Positions 35,744-44,141 of a stretch of DNA of 64,000 nucleotides are shown here, one piece after another. The translations under genes were made by a program, and so were the position numbers. Numbering within the stretch: position 1 is the stretch's first letter; each line of letters begins with the position of its first letter. This stretch comes from Sediminimonas qiaohouensis DSM 21189 (GTDB taxonomy: Bacteria > Pseudomonadota > Alphaproteobacteria > Rhodobacterales > Rhodobacteraceae): contig NZ_AUIJ01000004.1 in NCBI RefSeq assembly GCF_000423645.1, positions 1-64,000 on the forward strand, read 5' to 3'. A model generated the notes under the pieces. The model worked only from the letters and a program-made list of their open reading frames with translations. It did no database searches and had not been told where the DNA came from.

Positions 35744-38203
35744 ATGAACACTCCTCTTCCAACGCATGCGCAGGCTGTCATCATCGGCGGGGGCTCGATC
35801 GGCTGCAACCTGGCGTATCACCTGACCAGTCTTGGCATGACCGACGTGATCGTTTTGGAGCGCGACAAGCTAACATCGGGCACCACGTGGCACGCCGCCG
35901 GCGAGATCGTGCCCGCCGTCCTTGGCAGCGAATGGGAGTGCGAGCTTTATACCTATGGCAGGAACCTGATTGCCGGGCTCGAGGCCGAGACCGGCCAGGC
36001 CACCGGGTTTCGGCAGCCGGGTTATATTCAACCGGCCGACACAAAGGAGCGGCTGGAGGAGATGCGCCGCGGCGCCGCATTCATGAGCCGGTTCGGCATC
36101 GAGGTGCATGAAATTTCCCCCGCCGAGGCGGCAGAGCGCTTTCCCATCGGCGATTTTTCGAACACGATCGCGGCCTTCTGGTATCCGCAGGAGGGGCGCA
36201 CCAACCCGGTTGATACGACGATGGCGCTGGCCCGGGGCGCGCGCAACCGCGGCGCCCGCATTATCGAGGATACCCGCGCCCATGACATCCTGACGCAAGA
36301 CGGCCGCGCGGTCGGCGTGCGCACCGACAAGGGCTGCATCGCGGCCGATCACGTGGTCATCGCGGCGGGCATGTGGTCGCGCCAGATCGGCGCGCGCGCG
36401 GGGGTTAACCTGCCGCTGCAGGCGGCCGAGCATTATTACCTCATCACCGAACCGATGGAGGGCTGCACCCGCGATCTTCCGCTGGTGGAGGACCCGCACA
36501 GTTGGGCCTATTTCCGCGAGGAGACCGGCGGGCTACTGGTCGGGCTGTTCGAGCCGGACGCCGCGCCATGGCACATCGACGCGATCCCCGAGAATTTCAC
36601 GTTTGGCGAGATCGAGCCGGATTGGGACCGCCTTGCACCCCACCTGGAGGCCGCGTTCAAGCGGGTGCCGGCGGCGGCCAATGCGGGCCTGCGCAAGCTG
36701 TTTTGCGGGCCGGAAAGCTTTACCCCGGACCTTGCGCCGCTGGTGGGCGAGGCGCCCAGCCTTGGCAATTGCTGGGTGGCGGCGGGGTTGAATTCGCTGG
36801 GTATTCTCAACGGCCCCGGCATCGGCATGGCGCTGGCGCATTGGATCGTGGACGGGCATTGCCCGGTCGATCACACGGCGTTCAACGCCGATCGTTTCGC
36901 GGACGGCAGCCACAACACCCCCGCCTTTCGCCGCGCGCGGACGCCGGAACTGCTGGCCAAGAGCTTTGGCGCGCATTTCCCCAATGAGAGCTTCCGAACC
37001 GCGCGCGGCCTCAAGCAATCGGCGCTGCATGAGCGCCTCAGGGCGGCCGGCGCATATTTCAGCGAAAGCCACGGCTGGGAGCTGCCCGACTGGTTCGCGC
37101 CCACGCCCGATCAGGCCGAGGTCGAGCGCTATAGCTGGGGCCGGCAGAACTGGTTCGACTGGCACGCCGAGGAACACCGCGCGGCCCGCGAAGGCGTGAT
37201 CGTGATGGACATGTCCGCGATGTCCAAGTTCCTTGTGCAAGGGCGCGATGCCTGCGCCTTGCTCAGCCGGATCAGTTGCAACGAAGTGAACGTAGAACCG
37301 GGGCGCGTCGTCTATACCGCATGGACAAATGAGCGGGGCGGCTTCGAGGCCGACCTGACCGTGACGCGCCTGGCGCAGGACAAGTTCATCGTCGTTGTCG
37401 GCGAAAACAGCCACGGCCACACCGAGACATGGATGCGCCGCCACATCCGCGCGGACGAGTTCGTCGCGCTGAGCGATGTCACCCCCGGCGTCACCCAGAT
37501 CAACGTGCACGGCCCGAACGCGCGGGCCCTGATGCAAAAGGTGAGCGAGGCGGATTTGTCCGATGATGGCTTTCCCTTCATGTCGGCGCGGCATATCGAC
37601 GTGGGCTTTTACGAGGTGCTGGCGCTGCGCGTGACCTATGTGGGTGAGCTGGGATGGGAGTTGCACGTGCCTACCCTGCACGCGGTTCAGGTTTATGACC
37701 TGCTGATTGAGGCCGGTCGCGATCTGGGCGCGCGCAACGCGGGGATGCAGACGCTGTCATCGCTTAGGCTGGAGAAGGCATATCGCGACTTCGGCGTGGA
37801 TGTGGACAACACCGACAATCCCATCGAGGCGGGGCTGGGCTTTGCCGTGAAGCTGGACAAGCCGGGCGGTTTCATCGGCCGCGATGCGCTGACTGCTATC
37901 AAGGGCGCCGGGGTGCCGAAACGGCGGATGCTGCAATTCCTGCTGCTGGACCCCGCGCCGCTACTGCATGGCAACGAGCTGATCTATCTGAACGGCGCGC
38001 CCGTGGGATATATCCAGGTGGGCGCGTACGGGCACACGCTGGGCGGTGCCGTGGGCATTGGCTTTGCCGAATCCGACGTGCCGTTGACGGCCGAGATCGT
38101 GAACACCGGCGCGTGGGAGATCGAGATCGCCGGGCAGCGGATCAACGCGACCGCCTCGCTCAAGCCGCTTCTGGACCCGAAGATGGAGCGCGTCCGGTGC
38201 TAG
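35744..38203 (+). CDS. Dimethylglycine/sarcosine dehydrogenase-like flavoprotein
   Basis: An 819-residue protein. It has an N-terminal FAD domain (AVIIGGGSIGCNLAYHL) and SGTTWHAAGE, where the His is the position of covalent FAD attachment in dimethylglycine dehydrogenases. A FAO/DAO barrel follows to about residue 390, then a GcvT-like folate-binding half (YSWGRQNWFDWHAEEHRAAR ... LRLEKAYRDFGVDVDNTDNP). It should oxidise an N-methylated amino acid and pass the C1 unit to tetrahydrofolate. It is divergent from a BetI-like regulator. Which methylated amine is used (dimethylglycine, sarcosine or another) is uncertain. Confidence 0.87.
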   Translation: MNTPLPTHAQAVIIGGGSIGCNLAYHLTSLGMTDVIVLERDKLTSGTTWHAAGEIVPAVLGSEWECELYTYGRNLIAGLEAETGQATGFRQPGYIQPADTKERLEEMRRGAAFMSRFGIEVHEISPAEAAERFPIGDFSNTIAAFWYPQEGRTNPVDTTMALARGARNRGARIIEDTRAHDILTQDGRAVGVRTDKGCIAADHVVIAAGMWSRQIGARAGVNLPLQAAEHYYLITEPMEGCTRDLPLVEDPHSWAYFREETGGLLVGLFEPDAAPWHIDAIPENFTFGEIEPDWDRLAPHLEAAFKRVPAAANAGLRKLFCGPESFTPDLAPLVGEAPSLGNCWVAAGLNSLGILNGPGIGMALAHWIVDGHCPVDHTAFNADRFADGSHNTPAFRRARTPELLAKSFGAHFPNESFRTARGLKQSALHERLRAAGAYFSESHGWELPDWFAPTPDQAEVERYSWGRQNWFDWHAEEHRAAREGVIVMDMSAMSKFLVQGRDACALLSRISCNEVNVEPGRVVYTAWTNERGGFEADLTVTRLAQDKFIVVVGENSHGHTETWMRRHIRADEFVALSDVTPGVTQINVHGPNARALMQKVSEADLSDDGFPFMSARHIDVGFYEVLALRVTYVGELGWELHVPTLHAVQVYDLLIEAGRDLGARNAGMQTLSSLRLEKAYRDFGVDVDNTDNPIEAGLGFAVKLDKPGGFIGRDALTAIKGAGVPKRRMLQFLLLDPAPLLHGNELIYLNGAPVGYIQVGAYGHTLGGAVGIGFAESDVPLTAEIVNTGAWEIEIAGQRINATASLKPLLDPKMERVRC

Positions 38204-38303
38204 GCGTTGGTGCAAGGGCCCATCGAAACGGCACGCGCGGAGCGGTTCGTTCCAACGCGTTCCAACTCGCCTGCAGTGCTTTTCGCCAAGTGTTTGAATT
38301 TGA

Positions 38304-38380
38304 TGGCGGACCGAGGAGGATTCGAACCCCCGACCCCCTGATTCGTAGTCAGGTACTCTATCCAGCTGAGCTATCGGTCC
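38304..38380 (-). tRNA. tRNA-Arg (anticodon ACG)
   Basis: A 77-base cloverleaf reads 5' GGACCGATAGCTCAGCTGG ... on the minus strand. The 7-bp acceptor stem GGACCGA/TCGGTCC, the D-arm AGCTC...GAGT, the anticodon loop CTACGAA (anticodon ACG), the T-arm GGTTCGAATCC and an encoded CCA are all present. ACG decodes CGN codons after deamination to inosine. Confidence 0.95.
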
Positions 38381-38431
38381 GTGAGGGCGGGGTTTAGACT
38401 CTGCTCCGGGGCAATGCAAGGGATAAATCCT

Positions 38432-38450
38432 GGAGATTTCTCAAATCTCC
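38432..38450 (-). terminator. Possible terminator of the sensor kinase gene
   Basis: GGAGATTT and AAATCTCC pair perfectly over a three-base loop, about 30 bases downstream of the kinase stop. The following sequence is only moderately T-rich, so strength is uncertain. Confidence 0.5.
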
Positions 38451-38480
38451 GTTCCCTTTGGAACATGTCGGTTTCGCCTT

Positions 38481-39851
38481 CTATTTTGGCAGGGTCAGGA
38501 CGAAGGACGTGCCGTTTTCATCGCTGCGCTCCAGCTCCAGAGCGCCGCCATGGCCGCGCAGAAGCTCTTGCGCGATCACCAGCCCCAAGCCGGTGCCGCC
38601 CTTGCGTGCGCCCCCCTGAAAAGGCATGAAAAGATGCTCGCGCGCCTTCGGTGGAAGGCCCGGCCCCGTGTCCCTTACGTGGATCATCCAATTGTCGTTA
38701 TCTTCCTGAGCGGCAACGGAGATCTCCCCTTCACTGCCGGCTTGCGCGATGGCCTGACGCGCGTTGCGCACAAGGTTTGACAGCACGCGGTGCAACTGCT
38801 CGCTATCGGCGCGCACAACCATTGTGGCGGGGATATCGGCACTGAGGCTGACATCCTCGTCCCCGATGGACAATCGCTCGCTGTCCAGCACGTCCTCCAC
38901 CAGTTCCGAAAGCGCCACGCGCGTCAGGCGCGGCGGTGCTTCCTCGGCCTTGCCGAAGGCGAGGGTCGATTCGCACAGGTGCATCGCTCGACTAATGGAG
39001 CCCACCAGCTTGGGCGCGAGGCGTTTGACGCCCGGGTCCTCCGACGCTTCGATCCGGTCGGTGAAAAGTTGCGCACTGGTCAAGATGTTGCGCAAATCAT
39101 GGCTGATCTTTGCGACCGCACTGCCGAGTTGGGCAAGGCGTTCCTTCTGCTTCAGCGCACTGGTCAGTTCGGTTTGCAGGGTTTGTAGCGCCTCTTCCGC
39201 CTCGCGCAGCTCGGCGATGTTGGAACTGGGCTCAATAATCTTGTGCGCATCCTCGGGGTTGGCGGCGTAGCTTGTCATGGCGCTGGTGACGCGATGAATG
39301 GGCATGACCAACAAGCGACTGACCGCAATGAACAGCATCCCCGCCGTCACGATCGATATCACCCCCGCCAGCAGCAGGATGCGCAAGCCATAATCGATCA
39401 TCGCACTTCGCAGCGGCAGGGCCTCCATCGTCACCTCGATCAGCGATCCGCCCTCGCGCACGGGGTTGCCGATCACGCGGATCACCCTTGGCTCCGGGTC
39501 GAAAAGGCAGGCAACCGCATCGCGGATCAGGGTATAGGCCCCTGCCCCGCGCAGATCAAAGGTGCCCTCCACCGGGCGCGGCATGGGGGCCGACAACACC
39601 AATTGACGGGCCTCGTCGCGGCGCAACACCACGTTGAACACCTCGGCGTTGCGCAGCAATTCCTCTTCCAGGTCGGGCGATATCATGTCGTCCGCCAAAA
39701 GCGCGAGCGACGCGATCTGCGCCCGCTCGAGCCGCGACAGAAGGTAATCCTCGCGAAAGCGGGCCACTGACGGCACGAAAATCAGCACCTCGGCAAGCAT
39801 CACGAAGATGACGGTCAGGATCAGAAAGCGCCCTGATAGAGTATTGACCAT
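38481..39851 (-). CDS. Membrane sensor histidine kinase (HAMP/HisKA), orphan
   Basis: A 456-residue kinase with two membrane helices (FLILTVIFVMLAEVLIFVP and ILLLAGVISIVTAGMLFIAV), an extracytoplasmic region of about 130 residues and a HAMP linker. The phosphoacceptor His is in KISHDLRNILTSA. The ATP domain has NLVRNARQAI, RDTGPGLPP and GGTGLGLVIA. No response regulator is encoded next to it, so its partner lies elsewhere. The sensor domain is not recognised. Confidence 0.9.
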   Translation of the reverse strand: MVNTLSGRFLILTVIFVMLAEVLIFVPSVARFREDYLLSRLERAQIASLALLADDMISPDLEEELLRNAEVFNVVLRRDEARQLVLSAPMPRPVEGTFDLRGAGAYTLIRDAVACLFDPEPRVIRVIGNPVREGGSLIEVTMEALPLRSAMIDYGLRILLLAGVISIVTAGMLFIAVSRLLVMPIHRVTSAMTSYAANPEDAHKIIEPSSNIAELREAEEALQTLQTELTSALKQKERLAQLGSAVAKISHDLRNILTSAQLFTDRIEASEDPGVKRLAPKLVGSISRAMHLCESTLAFGKAEEAPPRLTRVALSELVEDVLDSERLSIGDEDVSLSADIPATMVVRADSEQLHRVLSNLVRNARQAIAQAGSEGEISVAAQEDNDNWMIHVRDTGPGLPPKAREHLFMPFQGGARKGGTGLGLVIAQELLRGHGGALELERSDENGTSFVLTLPK

Positions 39852-39875
39852 ATCCCCTCCCGCGTGGGCATTGCG

Positions 39876-41297
39876 TCACGGTAGCCAGCGTTGGACCAAA
39901 CCGACGACACGTTTCACCATAGGGTTATCAAACAGCCTTGGCGAGAAATAGGCACCGGCAGCACGCTTGTTGATTTCGGCGATGGTCGGGTAAGGCGCCA
40001 CCATCGCCGCGATCTGGGACATCTTCATGTTGTTGGCTATGGCCATCGACCACAGCGCGATCAGCTCGCCCGCCTGATGCCCTGCGATGCTGACCCCGAC
40101 GGGGCGCCCGCGTGCCACCATCACCTTGATCAGGCCCTCGCGCTGATTGATCGCGGTAGCCCTGTCGTTTTCGGCGTAGTCAAAGCGAACCACCTCGACC
40201 TGGCCCCCGAATTTCTCGCGCGCTTGTGTCTCTGTCAGGCCGACTTGCGCCAGTTCAGGATCGGTATAGGTGGCCCATGGAATATGCGCGGTGCTTTGCT
40301 TGGCCGGCAGGCCCAGAACCGCCTGACGTATGATCAGGCCCGCCTGGTATCCGGCGACGTGGGTGAACTGCAGCCCCCCCGCGACATCCCCGATCGCGTA
40401 GACGTGCCGGTTGGTGTTGCTGCGCAAACGGGCGTCCACCGTGATACCGGCGGCGGTGCTGGCGATACCGGCCTTGTCGAGGTCCAGCTTGTCGATATTG
40501 GCGCGGCGCCCAACGGCCATCAAAAGGTGCGAGCCCTTGAATTCGCGCCCGTCCTTGGCCGTTACCGTGATCGCGCCGGCCTTGCCGCGGACCTGTTCGA
40601 CCATGGCATTTTCGGCAATCTCGATCCCTTCGCCGCGCAGCCGATCCAGCACAAGCGCGGCCATTTCGGGATCATCGCCGCCAAGCGCCTTGAGCCCCTC
40701 GATCACCGTGACCTTGCAGCCCAACCTGCTATGTGCCTGTGCCATTTCCATCCCGATCGGGCCGCCGCCAACGATCAACAGGTGATCGGGCCGCTCGCGC
40801 AGATCGAAAAGGGTTTCGTTGGTCAGGTATGGCACCCCGTCCAGCCCCGGGATCGGCGGCACCAGCGGAGAAGAGCCTGTCGCGATCACGATCCTGCGGG
40901 CGGTGATGGAATACTCGCCTGCCTGTACCTGTTTCGGGCCGACGAAACTGCCATAGGCACGGATCACACGCACACCCAGGGCCTCGAACCGTTCTTGGCT
41001 GTCATGCGGGGCGATGGTGCCGATTACGCCTGCGACGTAGTCCTTGGCGGCCGCGTAGTCCACCGTGGGATCGACAGGGTTCACGCCCAGTTTGCCACCC
41101 GCCTGCATGGCATGGGCTGCGTGCCCAGCCGCAAGCAGCGCCTTGGATGGAACGCACCCGTAATTGAGGCAATCGCCCCCCATCTTGCCCCCCTCCAGAA
41201 GGGTGACATCGGCGCCCATCTGCACTGCGCCCGCCGCCACGGACAACCCGCCCGAGCCGGCGCCGATCACCAGGAGATCCGTCTTTATTTGCGTCAT
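39876..41297 (-). CDS. FAD-dependent disulfide oxidoreductase (MerA/Lpd-like)
   Basis: A 473-residue class I flavin disulfide reductase. FAD motif VIGAGSGGLSVAAGA, redox pair CLNYGCVPSKALL, NAD motif LIVGGGPIGMEMAQ and AIGDVAGG are all present. The dimer domain has VAPYPTIAEINKRAA, where dihydrolipoyl dehydrogenase has HPT. The catalytic His is a Tyr here, so it is not a standard dihydrolipoyl dehydrogenase. It lacks the vicinal C-terminal Cys pair of mercuric reductase. The substrate is unknown. The start overlaps the stop of the TVP38 gene (TAATG). Confidence 0.88.
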   Translation of the reverse strand: MTQIKTDLLVIGAGSGGLSVAAGAVQMGADVTLLEGGKMGGDCLNYGCVPSKALLAAGHAAHAMQAGGKLGVNPVDPTVDYAAAKDYVAGVIGTIAPHDSQERFEALGVRVIRAYGSFVGPKQVQAGEYSITARRIVIATGSSPLVPPIPGLDGVPYLTNETLFDLRERPDHLLIVGGGPIGMEMAQAHSRLGCKVTVIEGLKALGGDDPEMAALVLDRLRGEGIEIAENAMVEQVRGKAGAITVTAKDGREFKGSHLLMAVGRRANIDKLDLDKAGIASTAAGITVDARLRSNTNRHVYAIGDVAGGLQFTHVAGYQAGLIIRQAVLGLPAKQSTAHIPWATYTDPELAQVGLTETQAREKFGGQVEVVRFDYAENDRATAINQREGLIKVMVARGRPVGVSIAGHQAGELIALWSMAIANNMKMSQIAAMVAPYPTIAEINKRAAGAYFSPRLFDNPMVKRVVGLVQRWLP

Positions 41298-42043
41298 TAC
41301 AATTCCTTACGCCCGTGCAGGGCCTTGATAAAGATGGGCAGCGCCGCAAGCGCACACAGCCCCAGGATTGGCAGCAGGATATGCGGCTCGAATATGATAC
41401 CGAGGTCCGGCGTTTCACCCAGTGCAAACACCTGGCCCAGGCCCGCCCCCACCGAGGTATAGACAAGCCCGCCGGGAATTATGCCCAGAAACGTGGAGAC
41501 GGCAAAGCGCGGCAGGCTGACCCCGACAAGGGCCGGGATGATATTGGCGACAAAGAACGGCACCGCCGGAACAAGCCGGATCAGGAACAGCATCGACCAT
41601 TGGTTTTCATCGATGCCTTCCTTGATTCGCTTGATGGTTCCAGAGCTTGCATTCATGCGCGCCGCCAGCCTGTCGCCAAGCCCCCACCGGGCCGCCATGT
41701 AGATACAGATCGCGCCCAAAGTTGCCGCGCCAACGTTGAAAACAACGCCCGGGAAGGTGGAAAAGAGGAAGCCGCCGGTCAGTGTGGCGATCGTGGCGCC
41801 GGGCAGGGAAAAAGCGACGATCACGATGTAGGCGGCCATGAAAATCGCGACCGTCAGAAGGTAATGCGCATCGCGAAACGCCAGCAGGGCCAGCCTGTTT
41901 TCGCGCAAGACCTCGAAGGTAATATGGTCGCGCAGGACGACCGCGCCGATCACCGCAACCACGAGAATAACGATCAACGGCAAGCGCCGCCATGCCCCCT
42001 TTGCAAGGGGTGATGATGCGTCTGTATTTTGTCGGTTTTGCAT
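41297..42043 (-). CDS. TVP38/TMEM64 (DedA-like) membrane protein
   Basis: A polytopic protein of about 248 residues. The conserved core includes FSLPGATIATLTGGFLFST and SMLFLIRLVPAVPFFVANII PALVGV, where RLVPxxPF is the family signature. TVP38/DedA proteins are thought to move lipids or alter membrane potential. It is followed without gap by the disulfide reductase, a pairing I have often seen in proteobacteria. The start is uncertain: neither ATG 42043 nor ATG 42079 has a good ribosome site. Confidence 0.85.
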   Translation of the reverse strand: MQNRQNTDASSPLAKGAWRRLPLIVILVVAVIGAVVLRDHITFEVLRENRLALLAFRDAHYLLTVAIFMAAYIVIVAFSLPGATIATLTGGFLFSTFPGVVFNVGAATLGAICIYMAARWGLGDRLAARMNASSGTIKRIKEGIDENQWSMLFLIRLVPAVPFFVANIIPALVGVSLPRFAVSTFLGIIPGGLVYTSVGAGLGQVFALGETPDLGIIFEPHILLPILGLCALAALPIFIKALHGRKEL

Positions 42044-42312
42044 CGGTGCGCGTGTCCTGTGCTGCGTCACGTGGAACATGCGGTGTTCCGCACCGGGATA
42101 ATAGGGCCATCACGCTGCGTTGATCCAAGGTGATCCGATCACGGCCTTTGTGTGCGATACTGAAACATTGCGCGGGTGCGTGGGCGGAATTTGTTGCAAA
42201 AACCATCTGCGCTCGTTTGACTTATGCCAATTCGCCGCCTATAGGACGGGTTCAAGTTTACCGGCTGAGGGCGAATCCGCGCGCCACGGCCATATTATCT
42301 GGAGACGGAGCG

Positions 42313-42447
42313 ATGAAACGCACCTTTCAACCTTCGAACCGTGTTCGCAAGAACCGTCACGGTTTTCGCGCGCGCATGGCCACCAAGGCCGGCCGCAAGA
42401 TCCTCAACGCACGCCGCGCCCGTGGCCGCAAGTCGCTGAGCGCGTAA
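42313..42447 (+). CDS. rpmH: 50S ribosomal protein L34
   Basis: A 44-residue, very basic protein with the L34 sequence [20 protein letters not shown] and ending GRKSLSA. It starts the conserved rpmH-rnpA-yidD block. GGAG lies just upstream of ATG 42313. Confidence 0.97.
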   Translation: MKRTFQPSNRVRKNRHGFRARMATKAGRKILNARRARGRKSLSA

Positions 42448-42473
42448 ACGCCGCTATCGGTTCGGATACGGAA

Positions 42474-42902
42474 ATGACACCGCCGGAGGCCCCCACGAAT
42501 GGCAGCGCCAGTCGAGGGAACGTGCCCCCGGCGGTTTCCGCATGTCTGTGGACCATCCGAAAGCGGGCCGATTTCCTGCGGGCCGCACGGGCCACGCGCC
42601 AGGGACGCCCGGGCATGATGGTGCAGGCGCGCAAACGCGGCGAGGCCGAAGAGGCGGGCCAAGACTCGAATGCCATCCGCGTCGGTTTCACCTGTTCGAA
42701 AAAGGTTGGCAACGCGGTTGCGCGCAACCGTGCCAAGCGGCGCCTGCGCGAGGTTGCCCGCCTTGAGCTACCTGTGCACGGGCGCCCCGGATGGGATTAC
42801 GTCCTGATCGGGCGCCGTGATGTGACCGCCGAATGCCCGTTCGAGCAGTTACGCGCCGACCTGGTGCGCGCGCTTGAAAAGCTGCATGGGGCATCGTCAT
42901 GA
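42474..42902 (+). CDS. rnpA: Ribonuclease P protein component
   Basis: A 142-residue basic protein of RNase P. The RNR motif region is NAVARNRAKRRLREVARLEL, and the FTCSKKVG motif precedes it. The N-terminus is longer than usual by about 20 residues, as in other alphaproteobacteria. ATG 42474 is the first good start after rpmH. It overlaps yidD by four bases. With the RNase P RNA (not in this window) it matures tRNA 5' ends. Confidence 0.93.
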   Translation: MTPPEAPTNGSASRGNVPPAVSACLWTIRKRADFLRAARATRQGRPGMMVQARKRGEAEEAGQDSNAIRVGFTCSKKVGNAVARNRAKRRLREVARLELPVHGRPGWDYVLIGRRDVTAECPFEQLRADLVRALEKLHGASS

Positions 42903-43144
42903 CCCCCCTCGCCCATGTCCTGGCCCTGCCGGTGCGGGCTTATCGGCTGCTCCTGAGCCCATGGGTCGGGCATGGCTGCCGCTATCAGCCGACCTGCAGC
43001 GCCTATGCGTTGGAAGCCTTGCAAAAGCATGGCGCGTTCAAGGGGGCGTGGCTGGCTGCACGGCGCATCGGGCGCTGTCACCCGTTGGGCGGTCAGGGGT
43101 ATGACCCGGTCCCCGACAAGAAGCGCGGCCCGGACAAGCGTTGA
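42899..43144 (+). CDS. yidD: Membrane protein insertion efficiency factor YidD
   Basis: An 81-residue protein with the YidD core CRYQPTCSAYALEALQKHGA and GRCHPLGGQGYDPVP. It is a peripheral membrane protein that helps YidC-dependent insertion. The gene follows rnpA with an ATGA overlap, the usual place. Confidence 0.95.
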   Translation: MTPLAHVLALPVRAYRLLLSPWVGHGCRYQPTCSAYALEALQKHGAFKGAWLAARRIGRCHPLGGQGYDPVPDKKRGPDKR

Positions 43145-43186
43145 TCATTGGGCCAGACCCGCACATGATGCCGCAAGGAGGCATAG

Positions 43187-44083
43187 ATGCTCGACCAGGG
43201 CGACGACATTCATCCGTTGTTTCACGGTGCGCCGCGCAGCACCGAGTTCAAGAAGCTGCGCAAACGGCTGGTGCAAGCAACGCGCGAGGCGATTGATCAA
43301 TACGGAATGGTCGATCGCGCAGCCCACCGCGATACCGATGGGCCGCGCCCGAAATGGCTTGTTTGCCTGTCGGGCGGCAAGGACAGCTACACCCTTCTTG
43401 CCATTTTATATGAGCTGAAATGGCGTGGGCTGCTGCCGGTCGATTTGCTGGCGTGCAACCTTGATCAGGGACAACCGGGGTTTCCCGCCACGGTGTTGCC
43501 CGAGTTCCTCAAGCAGATGGAGGTGCCCCACCGGGTTGAGTATCAGGACACCTATAGCGTCGTGATGGACAAGATCCCGCAGGGGCGCACGTTTTGTGCA
43601 CTATGCTCGCGACTGCGGCGTGGGCATCTCTATCGCATAGCGCGCGAAGAGGGGTGCTCGGCAGTGGTGCTGGGCCATCACCGCGACGACATCCTGGAGA
43701 CGTTCTTCATGAACCTTTTCCACGGTGGGCGGCTGGCCACGATGCCGCCCAAGCTGGTTAACGAGGAGGGGGACCTGTTCGTTTACCGACCGCTGGCGCA
43801 TGTCGCCGAAGCCGATTGCGACAAGTTCGCCCGCGCGATGGGGTATCCGATCATCCCCTGCGATTTGTGCGGCTCGCAGGACGGGCTGCAACGCCAGCAG
43901 GTCAAGCAAATCCTCGACGGGTGGGAAAAGAACAGCCCCGGCCGCCGGCAGGTCATGTTTCGGGCGCTGATGAACACGCGCCCGTCGCACCTGTTGGATC
44001 CCCAGCTATTCGATTTTGCGGGCCTGACCCTGAAACCCGGTGATTTTGAGGAAAAGTCAGCGGATATACCGAACTTGCGTTAA
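43187..44083 (+). CDS. ttcA: tRNA 2-thiocytidine(32) synthetase TtcA
   Basis: A 298-residue enzyme. The PP-loop [17 protein letters not shown] binds ATP, and the [10 protein letters not shown] and [11 protein letters not shown] Cys motifs bind the iron-sulfur cluster. TtcA thiolates cytidine 32 of some tRNAs, including tRNA-Arg(ACG) type tRNAs in enteric bacteria; such a tRNA is encoded 5 kb away. Its place between yidD and yidC is not the classic order and may be local to this lineage. Confidence 0.93.
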   Translation: MLDQGDDIHPLFHGAPRSTEFKKLRKRLVQATREAIDQYGMVDRAAHRDTDGPRPKWLVCLSGGKDSYTLLAILYELKWRGLLPVDLLACNLDQGQPGFPATVLPEFLKQMEVPHRVEYQDTYSVVMDKIPQGRTFCALCSRLRRGHLYRIAREEGCSAVVLGHHRDDILETFFMNLFHGGRLATMPPKLVNEEGDLFVYRPLAHVAEADCDKFARAMGYPIIPCDLCGSQDGLQRQQVKQILDGWEKNSPGRRQVMFRALMNTRPSHLLDPQLFDFAGLTLKPGDFEEKSADIPNLR

Positions 44084-44141
44084 GCCCTCGTTGATAGTGC
44101 CCTTCTAGCGTTCCCTGAATGACATCTTGGGGGTCGTGTTC

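Noticed and set aside
39891-41462. A 523-codon plus-strand frame
   Set aside because: Antisense to the flavin disulfide reductase. His/Arg/Gln-rich translation without motifs.
42073-42089. EcfG-type promoter at the GGAAC near 42073
   Set aside because: The bases 16-17 downstream are not CGTT. The sequence is part of a small palindrome GGAAC-N7-GTTCC instead.
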